Shown here: positions 26,964-35,393 of the stretch, piece after piece | Numbering within the stretch: position 1 is the stretch's first letter | Layout: each line of letters starts with the position of its first letter | NCBI GenBank assembly: GCA_026712715.1 | Contig: JAPOPW010000059.1 | Location: forward strand, 1-64,000 | Direction: 5' to 3' | Length of the DNA stretch: 64,000 bases | From: Immundisolibacterales bacterium | GTDB lineage: Bacteria > Pseudomonadota > Gammaproteobacteria > HK1 | The notes under the pieces: generated by a model | The model's database searches: none | The model's input: only the letters and a program-made list of their open reading frames with translations | What the model was told of the DNA's origin: nothing | Made by a program: the position numbers and the translations under genes

Positions 26964-29339
26964 TCAGGGACGGGCTTCAAGGGCGGCGGCGCAGTCGCGA
27001 AGGCAGGCGTCGCTCGCGCGCTTGAGCTGCTCGCCGCGGCCGTTGCCGCCGCCGTTCGCGCGCGCGGTCCGCTGGACGGAGCTGCCGTTCGCGCGGAGCT
27101 GGCCGGTCACCTCCCCCTCGTCGTCGCCGAGGTGGTAGCCGACGATCTCGAAGCTCCAGCTCTCGCCGTAGCGCGCGCTCAGGGAGCGGGCGGTGCCGTT
27201 GCCGCCCGCGCCGCCGTTCGGGCGCGCCGCGCCGTTCCCGGCCCTCGCCGTCGTCGTCCGCGGTGTCGCGACGATGGGCGGTGGCGGGAGCGGCATTTCC
27301 GGCAGCGCGGACGGCGGCGCCCTCCCCGCATCGCGAGGCGGGGAGGCGGCCGCGGCGGCGCGGGCCCGGCGGCCGATGTCGGCGGACGAATGAGCGGCCG
27401 CGCCGGGGCGTCCGTCGGAACGGGCGGGAGCGGAGGCGCGAAGGGGCGCCGGAGCGCGTCCACGCGCCTCTCCCCCTGGCGTTGCCGCAGCGGCCGCCGC
27501 GCCGTCCGCGGTCGCGGCGACCGGTCCGAGGTCCGTCCCGGCCCCGACCCGCTGCTCGGCTGGCCGCGCCCGCAGCTCGCGCCGCGCCGCCTCCGTCGCC
27601 GTCTCGTCGACCCGCTCCGCGTCGAGGTCCACCACCACCCCGAACGTCGAGCGCGCCGCCTCGGCGGTGAAGAACCCGTCCAGCACGTCTTCGAGCACCT
27701 TCTCCGCGGGCCGCTCGAGCGGATCGCCGTAGCCGCCGCCGCTCGGCCCGTAGAAGGCCATCACGTCGCCCGGCGCGACCCGAAGGCCCGAGAACTTCGC
27801 GGGCATGTCGCGACCGTCCGCCGGGCGAGAGTCGTTGTAGATCCGAAGCCGCCCCCCCGCGCCGTCCCAGCCGCCGAAGACGCCCCAGGGAACGTCCTCG
27901 TGCCGGTCCGCCTCGTGGGTGATGAAGCCTTCCTTCAGCATCCGCTGCTTCTTGACCACCCCGAGTCCGCCCCGGAACCGGCCGGGGGCGGGCATGATGT
28001 CGTCCCGCAGCTCGTAGCGGTCGCACACCATCGGGAGGTGCATCGCGAGGTCCTCGAGCGGGTTGTTGCGGGTGTTCGCCATCAGGCTGTCGATGCTGTC
28101 CGGCCCGTCCGACGCCGGCCGCCCGCCGTAGGAGCCCTCGTTCACCTCGAGGAACACCCAGTAGTCGCCGGACGGGCGGATCCCGGAGTACGCCGCGAAG
28201 GAGAGGGTCGCGGAGCTGCCGGCGATGATCTCCTCCGGCAGCACCGGGCTGAGAGCCTTGTAGATGAGGTCGATGACCCGGTTGATCTGGGAGAAGCGGG
28301 CCTCCGCGGCGGCCGGGAAGCGCGGGTTGAAGATCGAGCCCTCGGGCGCGATGACGTGGATCGGACGAAACGATCCCTGGTTCGACGGGACCTTGATCTC
28401 GGAGGTCTCCGCGTCGAGGAGGAGGGAGCGGATCGCGCAGAAGCACGCCACCTTGGTCGACCCCTCGAAGGGCACGTTGAACCCGGTCTCGACCTGGTCC
28501 GACGACCCCGTGAGGTCGACGACGATGCCGTCGCCCTCGATCCGCACGCACACCTTGATCGGGAGGCGGACGTCGCGGTTTCGCCCGTCGTCGTCGAGGA
28601 ACCCCTCCGCCCGGTACTCGCCGTCCGGGATGGCCGCGATCCGCTGGCGAAGGACCCGCTCCGTGTAGTCCATGAGCTGGCGGGTCGCGGCGAGCACGTC
28701 GTCGTGGCCGAAGCGGTCCATGAGCTCCACGTAGCGGCGCACCCCGAGGCGGGCGGAGGCGATCTGGGCGTCGAGGTCGTCGAGGAGCTGGCGCGACGCG
28801 CGCGAGTTGTTGCGGATGTAGTCCCACATCGCCTCGTTGCGCCGCCCCGCCTCGTAGAGCTTGGTCCCCGCGAACAGCATCCCCTCCGCGTAGACGTCCG
28901 GGATGTCGATGATGAGCCCCGGCGTCGCGGCCCCGATGTCGAGGTGGTGGGCGGTGTTGGCGGAGTAGCCGACGAGCTCGTCCCGGTAGAAGATGGGGAT
29001 GACGACCGCGATGTCGGGCGAGTGGCTCGACCCGTAGTAGGGGTGGTTGTGGATGACGACGTCCCCGTCCGCCCAGTCCCCCTTGACCACCTTCTCGATG
29101 CCTTCGAGGTAGCCGGGGAGGGACCCGATGTGGAGCGGGGTCGACTCCGATTCGCACAGGGTGTTGTACTCGGTGTCGAAGAGCCCGGCGCCCAAGTCCT
29201 GCGACTCGCGGATGATGGACGAGAAGGACATCCGGTAAAGGACGTGCCCCATCTCTTCGGCGATGGTGTCGAGCGCCCCGCTGATGACCTGGAGGGTGAT
29301 CGGGTCGAGCTCGCGGCTGCTGCTGTTGCTGCTGGCCAT
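26964..29339 (-). CDS. Hydantoinase B/oxoprolinase family subunit with long C-terminal extension
   Basis: The 791-residue product pairs with the HyuA-like protein encoded just upstream (155 bases apart, same strand) to form an ATP-dependent hydantoinase, 5-oxoprolinase or acetone-carboxylase-like enzyme. The conserved domain covers about residues 8-590 (DPITLQVISGAL at the start, SFSSIIRESQDLGAGLFD, GSFRPIHVIAPEGSIFNPRFP, GPSGGGYGDPLERP near the end). Normal HyuB proteins stop here. This one continues for about 200 residues, first a low-complexity Ala/Pro/Gly/Arg linker, then a short ordered-looking segment (SARYGESWSFEIVGYHLGDD) and a final helix with two cysteines. Start at ATG 29339 after AGGAG. 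Confidence 0.9.
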   Translation of the reverse strand: MASSNSSSRELDPITLQVISGALDTIAEEMGHVLYRMSFSSIIRESQDLGAGLFDTEYNTLCESESTPLHIGSLPGYLEGIEKVVKGDWADGDVVIHNHPYYGSSHSPDIAVVIPIFYRDELVGYSANTAHHLDIGAATPGLIIDIPDVYAEGMLFAGTKLYEAGRRNEAMWDYIRNNSRASRQLLDDLDAQIASARLGVRRYVELMDRFGHDDVLAATRQLMDYTERVLRQRIAAIPDGEYRAEGFLDDDGRNRDVRLPIKVCVRIEGDGIVVDLTGSSDQVETGFNVPFEGSTKVACFCAIRSLLLDAETSEIKVPSNQGSFRPIHVIAPEGSIFNPRFPAAAEARFSQINRVIDLIYKALSPVLPEEIIAGSSATLSFAAYSGIRPSGDYWVFLEVNEGSYGGRPASDGPDSIDSLMANTRNNPLEDLAMHLPMVCDRYELRDDIMPAPGRFRGGLGVVKKQRMLKEGFITHEADRHEDVPWGVFGGWDGAGGRLRIYNDSRPADGRDMPAKFSGLRVAPGDVMAFYGPSGGGYGDPLERPAEKVLEDVLDGFFTAEAARSTFGVVVDLDAERVDETATEAARRELRARPAEQRVGAGTDLGPVAATADGAAAAAATPGGEARGRAPAPLRASAPARSDGRPGAAAHSSADIGRRARAAAAASPPRDAGRAPPSALPEMPLPPPPIVATPRTTTARAGNGAARPNGGAGGNGTARSLSARYGESWSFEIVGYHLGDDEGEVTGQLRANGSSVQRTARANGGGNGRGEQLKRASDACLRDCAAALEARP

Positions 29340-29493
29340 GGGTTGCTCCTGTTCTTTGTGCGGGCGGGCGGGTGGGCGCGCCGCCCCGTACCCCCGCCCC
29401 GCGCGCTCCGTCGCGTACGTTTCTCGCCGTGCGCGCGCCTCGCCCCGTGTTCCCCGCCCCCGTGCGTTCCGCCGGGTGCGCTCCTCGCCGCCG

Positions 29494-31569
29494 TCAGCTC
29501 CGGCGCACGTGCAGGCTGCCGTAGTCGCTCACCTCGGCCGCGTACGCGGGCGGCACGAGCACCGTCGAGTCGTGCTGGACGAGGACGGCCGGCCCCGCCA
29601 CCCGGTGCCCGGCCTTGAGCCGGCCCCGGTCGTAGCGCGGGGTGTCGGCGGTCGTGCCGTCGTCGAAGGTCGTCGCGCGCGAGTAAAGCAGGGTCGACTC
29701 GTACGAGGCGCCGTTCGCGCGCTCGAGGCGCTGGAGGCGAAGCGGCTCGATCTTGTCCGTTCCGATGACCCGCACGGTGATGAGCTCCACCTCCGTGTCG
29801 TCGAAGGCGTAGCCGTAGTCGAGGCGGTGCTGCGCGTAGAAGCTCTCGATGATCCGCCCGACGTCGCCGGCCGCGAGCCGTCCCTCCGGGATCTCCGCCC
29901 GGAGCTCGACCCCCTGCCCGTGGTAGCGGCACTCCGCGATCCGCTGGAAGGTCTGGCGCTCCGGCGGCACCCCGTCGTTCTCGAGGTCCTGGCGGCAGAG
30001 CCCGACCAGCTCCTCGACGAGGGCGTTCAGCCGCTCGACCGCCGCCTCTTCGACGTTCGTCAAGGACGTGATGAACGAGCGCACGTGCTCGTACTGCATG
30101 TCCGTCTCGAGGAGCCCCATCGCGGCCGTGATCCCGGGCGCGACCGGCACGAGCACGTCGCGCGCCGACACCGCTTCGGCGAGGGCGACCCCGTGCAGCG
30201 GCCCCGCCCCGCCGAAGGGCACGAGCGAGAACTCGCGCGGATCCACCCCGCGCGCGACCGAGTTGGAGCGGATCGCGAGGGCCATGTTCGAGTTGATGAC
30301 GCGGATGATGCCGAGCGCCGCGTCCTTGACGGAAAGCCCGAGCTTCTTTCCGACTTCCCGCTCGACGGCGCGGCTCGCGAGGTCGGGGTCGATCGGGAGG
30401 TCGCCGCCCAGCATCTTGTCCGCGTCGAGCCGCCCGAGGGCGACCTGCGCGTCCGTCACCGTCGGTTCGTCGCCGCCCTTGCCGTAGCAGGCGGGGCCGG
30501 GGTCCGCCCCCGCCGAGCGCGGCCCCACGTGGAACCCGCCCGCCGAGTCGATGTAGGCGATCGAGCCGCCCCCCGCCCCGATGGTCACGAGGTCGATCAT
30601 CGGCACCAGGATCGGGTGCCCGCTCACGTAGGAGTCGCGCGGGTTCATGATCTTGATGCGCCCGCCGGGAACGGTGCTGATGTCGGCCGACGTGCCGCCG
30701 ATGTCGACGGTGATGACGTTCTCGGCGCCCGCGAGGAGCCCCTCCGCCCGCCCCCCGATGACCCCGCCGGCCGGCCCCGACATGAGGATGTTGACCGCGC
30801 GCTGCGAGCACGTCTCGACCGTCGACACGCCGCCGTTCGACTGGATGAGGCGAAGGTTCGCGCGGTACCCCTGGCGCGCGAGCTGGTCGCGGAGGTTGGT
30901 GAGATAGAGGCTCGTCTTCGGTCCGATGAACGCGTTCATCGCGGCGGTCGAGAAGCGCTCGTACTCGCGGAGCATGTTCGCGACGTCCGAGGAGCAGCAC
31001 ACGTAGGCGTCCGGCATCTCGCGCTCGACGATGGCGCGGGCGCGCTGCTCGTGCTCGTCGTTGATGAAAGAGAAGAGGAAGCCGATGACGACGGAGCGGA
31101 TCCCGCGCTTCTTGAAGATGCGAACCGCTTCCAGCACGTCGTTCTCGTCGAGCGGGGTCCCGATCCGGCCGTCCGGCGGCAGGATCCGTTCGGTGACCGG
31201 GATGCGGTTGCGGCGCTTGACGAGGGGGCGCGACTGCCAGGGGACGTCGAAGTGGAGCGAGAAGTTGTGCGGGCGCTTGTGGCGCGCGATGTGCAGGATG
31301 TCGCGGAAGTTGCGGGTGGTGAGCATGCCCACCTCCGCGCCGGTGTGCTCGATGGTGATGTTGGTCGCGACGGTGGTGCCGTGGACCACGAGGTCGATGT
31401 CCTCGCGGGTGACGCCCGCCATCTCGCAGAGCTCCACGAGGCCCTTCAGCACCCCGACGGACTGGTCCTCGGGGGTGCTCTGGACCTTGTGCACGAACAC
31501 CCCACGCTCGGACTCGAGCACAAGGTCCGTGTTCGTCCCGCCGACGTCGACTCCTACTCGTGCGCCCAT
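29494..31569 (-). CDS. Hydantoinase A/oxoprolinase family subunit
   Basis: A 691-residue ATP-binding subunit of the ASKHA fold. The phosphate-binding motif DVGGTNTDLVL is at residues 8-18, HGTTVATN near 63, and a second phosphate motif at DIGGTSADIS near 285. It starts at ATG 31569 and is followed by the HyuB-like gene. With HyuB it opens a cyclic amide (hydantoin, 5-oxoproline) or carboxylates a ketone using ATP; the family cannot be resolved further. The two selenocysteine peroxiredoxins lie just upstream on the same strand, about 80 bases away, so they may share a transcript. Confidence 0.9.
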   Translation of the reverse strand: MGARVGVDVGGTNTDLVLESERGVFVHKVQSTPEDQSVGVLKGLVELCEMAGVTREDIDLVVHGTTVATNITIEHTGAEVGMLTTRNFRDILHIARHKRPHNFSLHFDVPWQSRPLVKRRNRIPVTERILPPDGRIGTPLDENDVLEAVRIFKKRGIRSVVIGFLFSFINDEHEQRARAIVEREMPDAYVCCSSDVANMLREYERFSTAAMNAFIGPKTSLYLTNLRDQLARQGYRANLRLIQSNGGVSTVETCSQRAVNILMSGPAGGVIGGRAEGLLAGAENVITVDIGGTSADISTVPGGRIKIMNPRDSYVSGHPILVPMIDLVTIGAGGGSIAYIDSAGGFHVGPRSAGADPGPACYGKGGDEPTVTDAQVALGRLDADKMLGGDLPIDPDLASRAVEREVGKKLGLSVKDAALGIIRVINSNMALAIRSNSVARGVDPREFSLVPFGGAGPLHGVALAEAVSARDVLVPVAPGITAAMGLLETDMQYEHVRSFITSLTNVEEAAVERLNALVEELVGLCRQDLENDGVPPERQTFQRIAECRYHGQGVELRAEIPEGRLAAGDVGRIIESFYAQHRLDYGYAFDDTEVELITVRVIGTDKIEPLRLQRLERANGASYESTLLYSRATTFDDGTTADTPRYDRGRLKAGHRVAGPAVLVQHDSTVLVPPAYAAEVSDYGSLHVRRS

Positions 31570-31651
31570 CGCATCCTCGTGCTGCCGCCCGTCGCCCGCT
31601 TCGCCGCCGGAGCTGTCCGCTGCGCCCGCGCCACCGCCGTCGTCCGGCCGG

Positions 31652-32206
31652 TCACCCGCCGCCCGCCCGCGGCCCGTTCATGTTCCTAATCGCCGGCCGC
31701 GGTCCGTGCTCCGCTCCATCGCCGCCGGTGCGCCGCTCCACCTTGCATCCGAGCTCGTCGAGTGCGGTCAGGACCTCGTCCGCATGCCGGCCGGGCTTCA
31801 CCTTCTCGTACACCCTCGCGATGCGCCCCTCCGGATCGATGAGGTAGCTGATGCGCCGCGCGAACCACTGTCTCGGCTTCTTCGCCGCGCCGTAGCGCAT
31901 CGACACGGACCGATCCTCGTCGCTGAGGAGGTCGAACGGGAAGGCGTTCTTCTCCCGGAACGCCCGGTTCTTCGCTTGCGAGTCGAAGCTCACGCCGACG
32001 ATGACCGCGTTGCGGGATGCGAATTCCTGGATTCGATCACGGAACCCCCTGCCCTCCACGCTTCACCCGTAGGTACCGGCCTTGGGATACCACCAGAGGA
32101 GGAGGTAGCGGCCCCTAAAGTCGGCGAGGGCGCTCGGCACGCCGTCCTGGTTGGAGAGCTTGAACGCCGGAGCGGGTTCGCCCGCGCTTCGAAGGGTGGG
32201 GGTCAT
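31652..32206 (-). CDS. Bcp-type peroxiredoxin, probable selenoprotein, copy A (in-frame UGA at 32063-32065)
   Basis: From ATG 32206 the frame encodes a thioredoxin-fold peroxiredoxin (AFKLSNQDGVPSALADFRGRYLLLWWYPKAGTYG). It meets UGA exactly where Bcp proteins have the peroxidatic cysteine (TPGCT), then continues in frame (SVEGRGFRDRIQEF, IVGVSFDSQAKNRAF, ISYLIDPEGRIARVY) to a TGA at 31652. Read through, it is 184 residues with Sec47 or 48 as peroxidatic residue. The C-terminus is about 30 residues longer than copy B. No resolving cysteine follows at +5. A hairpin at 32016-32038 could act as a SECIS. It lies between copy B and hyuA on the same strand. The alternative is a pseudogene, which the intact downstream frame makes less likely. 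Confidence 0.72.
32016..32038 (-). promoter_or_regulatory. Candidate SECIS-like hairpin downstream of the copy-A UGA
   Basis: Starting 25 bases after the UGA, GAUCGAAU pairs with AUUCG-C-AUC (eight pairs, one bulged C) around a six-base loop CCAGGA containing GG. Position fits the usual bacterial window, but in copy B only five pairs of this helix are kept, so it remains a candidate. Confidence 0.35.
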
Positions 32207-32350
32207 GCCTTCTCGCCTCGCTCCTGCGTCACCACAAACCGACGCCGCCACTGCGGCGGAGACCGGCCGCGGCGCGCGCCACCGCCGGCCGCCTGCGCAC
32301 CGTCGCCGTTTTCCTCCCGCCGAGATCCCGGCGTTCCGCCGCGCCGGCCT

Positions 32351-32812
32351 TCATCCAAGCTCTTCGAGCGCGGCGAGCACCTCGGCCGGATGCTCGGCCG
32401 GCACCACGTTCCCGTAGACCCGCACGATGCGGCCCTCCGGATCGATGAGGTAGCTGATGCGCTTGGGGTACTCCTGGTCCGCGCTCTCCGCCGCGCCGTA
32501 GCGCATCGAGACCGACCGGTCCTCGTCGCAGAGGAGGTCGAACGGAAAGTCGAACTTGCCGCGGAACGCCCGGTTCTCGGCCGGCGAGTCGCAGCTCACC
32601 CCGACGATGACCGCGTTGCGGGAGGAGAAATCCTGGATTCGATCACGGAACCCTTTTCCCTCCACCGTTCACCCGGGGGTGTCGGCCTTCGGGTACCACC
32701 AAAGGAGCAGGTAGTGTCCCCGGAACTCGGCGAGATCCGTCGGCACGCCGTCCTGGTTGGAGAGCTTGAACGCCGGGGCCGCCTCGCCCGCGCTTCGAAG
32801 GGTGGAGCTCAT
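32351..32812 (-). CDS. Bcp-type peroxiredoxin, probable selenoprotein, copy B (in-frame UGA at 32669-32671)
   Basis: ATG 32812 opens a frame identical in plan to copy A (AFKLSNQDGVPTDLAEFRGHYLLLWWYPKADTPG), then UGA at codon 48, then TVEGKGFRDRIQDF, IVGVSCDSPAENRAF, YPKRISYLIDPEGRIVRVY and a stop at 32351. With Sec the product is 153 residues. The context TPG-U-TVEG matches the peroxidatic TPGCT motif of the Bcp/PrxQ family position for position. Two other cysteines (VSCDS, LLCDED) might serve as resolving residues. Compared with copy A there are many substitutions but no frame damage, which suggests selection on readthrough. A TTGACA-type promoter lies upstream. Confidence 0.75.
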
Positions 32813-32842
32813 GTATCGCGCCTCGCTTGTTTCGCTCCGGCG

Positions 32843-32871
32843 AATCTGCGGGATCGGTCGGGTACTGTCAA
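32843..32871 (-). promoter_or_regulatory. Candidate promoter of the tandem peroxiredoxins
   Basis: On the minus strand a perfect TTGACA (32871-32866) is followed after 17 bases by CAGATT (32848-32843), about 30 bases before the copy-B ATG. The rest of the 325-base divergent gap up to 33137 holds no gene. Confidence 0.4.
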
Positions 32872-33137
32872 CAAACCGGACGGGGCATGTGCCCTGTCAC
32901 CGCGTGCCTGCCCGAGGGGGCACGGGCATCCCGACCGCACGCCCACCCGGGAGCGCACCGGTCTTGACGGCACGGCTACCCCGGAGCGCGGGCGTCCCTG
33001 CCCGCGATTGGCGGCCGACCGGGCAATGTCCCTCCACGCGGGCCGGAACCCCACGCCCCCGCGGCCCCGCCGCGCGAGCTCCGGTTCAACGCTAAGATGA
33101 TGCCTCCTCGAGGGGCCCGGAAGGGAGGAGGGACACC

Positions 33138-34319
33138 ATGAGCACTTCGGCGAGCGAAGCGGTGGCGGCGCCAGCGCGAGCACCGGCCCAAGCGGACTAC
33201 GGCCCGGAAGAAGCCGCCTTCCAGGCGTATCTCAAGGACGGCGAACGCCGCGCCTTCGCGCTCGGGAACCGCGGCCCCATCCGTTTCCTTCCCGACGGGT
33301 CGCTCGCCCCCGACATCCTCGACGCCTACTGGCGCTGCGGCTTCTACGTCTTCGAAGGGGTGGTCGGCGCCGAGGAGCTTGCCGACGTCGAGGCGGACCT
33401 CTTCGACATCATCGACCGGCTGCCGACCGAGCAGGGCTCCCCGGTGGACGCCAAGGGCCGGCCCGCTCTCGCCCACGGCTGCGAGGCCCCGACCCTCTTC
33501 TGGTCGAAGCCGCTTGCCGATCCCTTCGGCGGCACCGACCTCGCGAACGGCCGGCACCCGGTGAAGATGATGGAGCCGGTTCCCGCCCCGGACGCCCCGA
33601 AGGAGGTGGTCTACCTCATCCTCGGGTCGCTTCAGTTCTCGAAAGCCTGCGTCCGGCTCTACGGCCACCCGGAGCTCCTCCGGGTCGCGGCCGCGGTCAA
33701 CGGCGAAGACTTCGTCCCGTTCGCCGACGCCCTCTTCATCAAGGAGCCGGGGCGGGGCGCCTCGGTCGCCTGGCACCAGGACGGGACCACCCACTGGGAG
33801 AGCCCCGACTGGGACCAGGGCTCGCACGGCTTCAACTTCATGGCCCAGCTCTACGGCTGCACCCCGGCGAACGGAGTGTGGGTGGTGCCCGGCACCCACC
33901 GCCTCGGCAAGGTGGACATCAAGGCGAAGGTGGCCGAGGCGGGAACGGAGCGGCTGCCCGACGCGGTGCCCATGGTCTGCGCGCCGGGGGACGTCGTCAT
34001 CAGCAACCGCCAGGTGCTCCACGGCTCGTTTGCGAATACGAGCGACGAGTGGCGGGTGACCGTGAACATGGGCTTCCACCGCCGCGCCTCGGTGCTCGGC
34101 GTGCAGGGAGGCGGCGTCCACAACGCCCCCGCCGTCTACGACGACGAGCGCATTCGCCAGCGCTCGCGCATGATCGGCTACGCCATCGACGCCCGCCGCC
34201 AGCGCTTCCCCGACGAGACCCCCTACACCTACCGCCCCTTCGCCGACTCCGGCGAGGTCTGCCGCTGGTCGGACGAAGTCGACCTCAAGGACTACAACCT
34301 CCTCGACCTAAGCATCTGA
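33138..34319 (+). CDS. Phytanoyl-CoA dioxygenase (PhyH)-family Fe(II)/2-oxoglutarate oxygenase
   Basis: A 393-residue double-stranded beta-helix oxygenase. The iron facial triad is visible as WHQDGTTHW (His and Asp, about residues 217-219) and NRQVLHGSF (distal His, about 296); the 2-oxoglutarate arginine is in DEWRVTVN. ATG 33138 has GGAAGGAGGG upstream. Compared with short PhyH proteins it has about 70 extra N-terminal residues. Substrate unknown; relatives hydroxylate lipids, amino acids and natural products. It is divergent from the peroxiredoxin-hyuAB cluster and converges with a transposase chimera that overlaps its last 35 bases. Confidence 0.85.
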   Translation: MSTSASEAVAAPARAPAQADYGPEEAAFQAYLKDGERRAFALGNRGPIRFLPDGSLAPDILDAYWRCGFYVFEGVVGAEELADVEADLFDIIDRLPTEQGSPVDAKGRPALAHGCEAPTLFWSKPLADPFGGTDLANGRHPVKMMEPVPAPDAPKEVVYLILGSLQFSKACVRLYGHPELLRVAAAVNGEDFVPFADALFIKEPGRGASVAWHQDGTTHWESPDWDQGSHGFNFMAQLYGCTPANGVWVVPGTHRLGKVDIKAKVAEAGTERLPDAVPMVCAPGDVVISNRQVLHGSFANTSDEWRVTVNMGFHRRASVLGVQGGGVHNAPAVYDDERIRQRSRMIGYAIDARRQRFPDETPYTYRPFADSGEVCRWSDEVDLKDYNLLDLSI

Positions 34320-35292
34320 GGAAGTCCATCATAAAACGGTCTCCGGAAAACCCGGGGCGGTTCATGTTGACCCAGGTGAGCGCCGGATGCTGGGCGCTTT
34401 GCGGTCCACTTCCGGTCACGAACGGCTGGTGAATGCACCCGGCTGGTTGCACGGCGCGGAAGCAACCCAAACCGTCAGACACGACCACGGTGCCGGGCTC
34501 CAGATGGCACCGGGCCCAGGCTTCGATCTCGTCGCGTCGAAACCCACCGACACGGCTCAGGCGCATCCTCATCGGCCGGCCCTCTGCATTGAGCTCCACA
34601 GCGGCAATGAACGGCGTCTTGCCCGGCGCACCTCGCCCGGATTTTCCCCCGCGGCGCTCCCCGCCCCAATACGCATCATCGAGCTGCACCCACCCGCCCA
34701 AAGGGCGCGTGTCGTCACGCTCCTTCAGCACCTGCATCAGCTTGTGCTTGACTTTCCACGCAGTGTTGTAGCTCACCGACAGCTGCCGCGACAGCTCCAC
34801 CGCCGAAATCCCGTTCTTCGTCTGCGTCATCAGGTACATCGCCAGAAACCACGTGCGAAGCGGCAACTTCGTGCTCGCCAGAATCGTCCCCGCGGTCAGC
34901 GAGACTTGGTATCGACAACCGCTGCACTGGTACAGCCCGCGGCTTTGAACGCGACGGTGCCCGCTGTGCGAGCATCTGGGGCACACGGCCCGCTCCTCGA
35001 TACCGGCCCGCTCGAGCGCCTCGGCCGCCGACTCGACCTCGGCGAGCTCTTCGGGCGTGATCGCGACGAGCCGGCGAACGGCGTCGGACCGGAGGCGCGA
35101 GTGTTGCTTCGCGTCACCGGTGTCCACGCGTTCGAGTGAGCCGAACACCTCGCCGACCGCGTCGCGCATGCGCTCGGCGGTCCTGCGGCTGACGGAGAAG
35201 GCGTCCTGAATGTCCTCGAGCGTCAGACCGGCGGACGCGGCCTGAAGCCGCACGGCAAGGCGAACGATGTCCTTCAGGCGGTCGTATCGCAT
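34285..35292 (-). pseudogene. Chimera of a WYL-type regulator N-terminus and a truncated IS1595 transposase
   Basis: From ATG 35292, about 100 codons form the start of a WYL-domain transcription regulator (MRYDRLKDIVRLAVRLQ, SRRTAERMRDAV, TPEELAEVESAAEALERAG). They continue in frame into an IS1595-family transposase, beginning at its zinc ribbon (VCPRCSHSGH...YQCSGC), then LPLRTWFLAMYLM, the DDE residues in VQLDDAYWGGE and VVVSDGLGCF, and ALTWVN, where homology stops about 40 residues before a normal C-terminus. The transposase lacks its own N-terminal about 35 residues, and the regulator lacks its WYL domain. Neither half should work as usual. The open 335-codon frame suggests a recent recombination or a decaying insertion. 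Confidence 0.7.
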
Positions 35293-35393
35293 CGTGGCGC
35301 TCACCGTTTCCCGCTCTCCCCCGATTGCCCACACCGTAGCGGGCGCCGGCAAGGGACGAAACCGGCCGATGGCGGAATCCCGTCATCCCGCGC

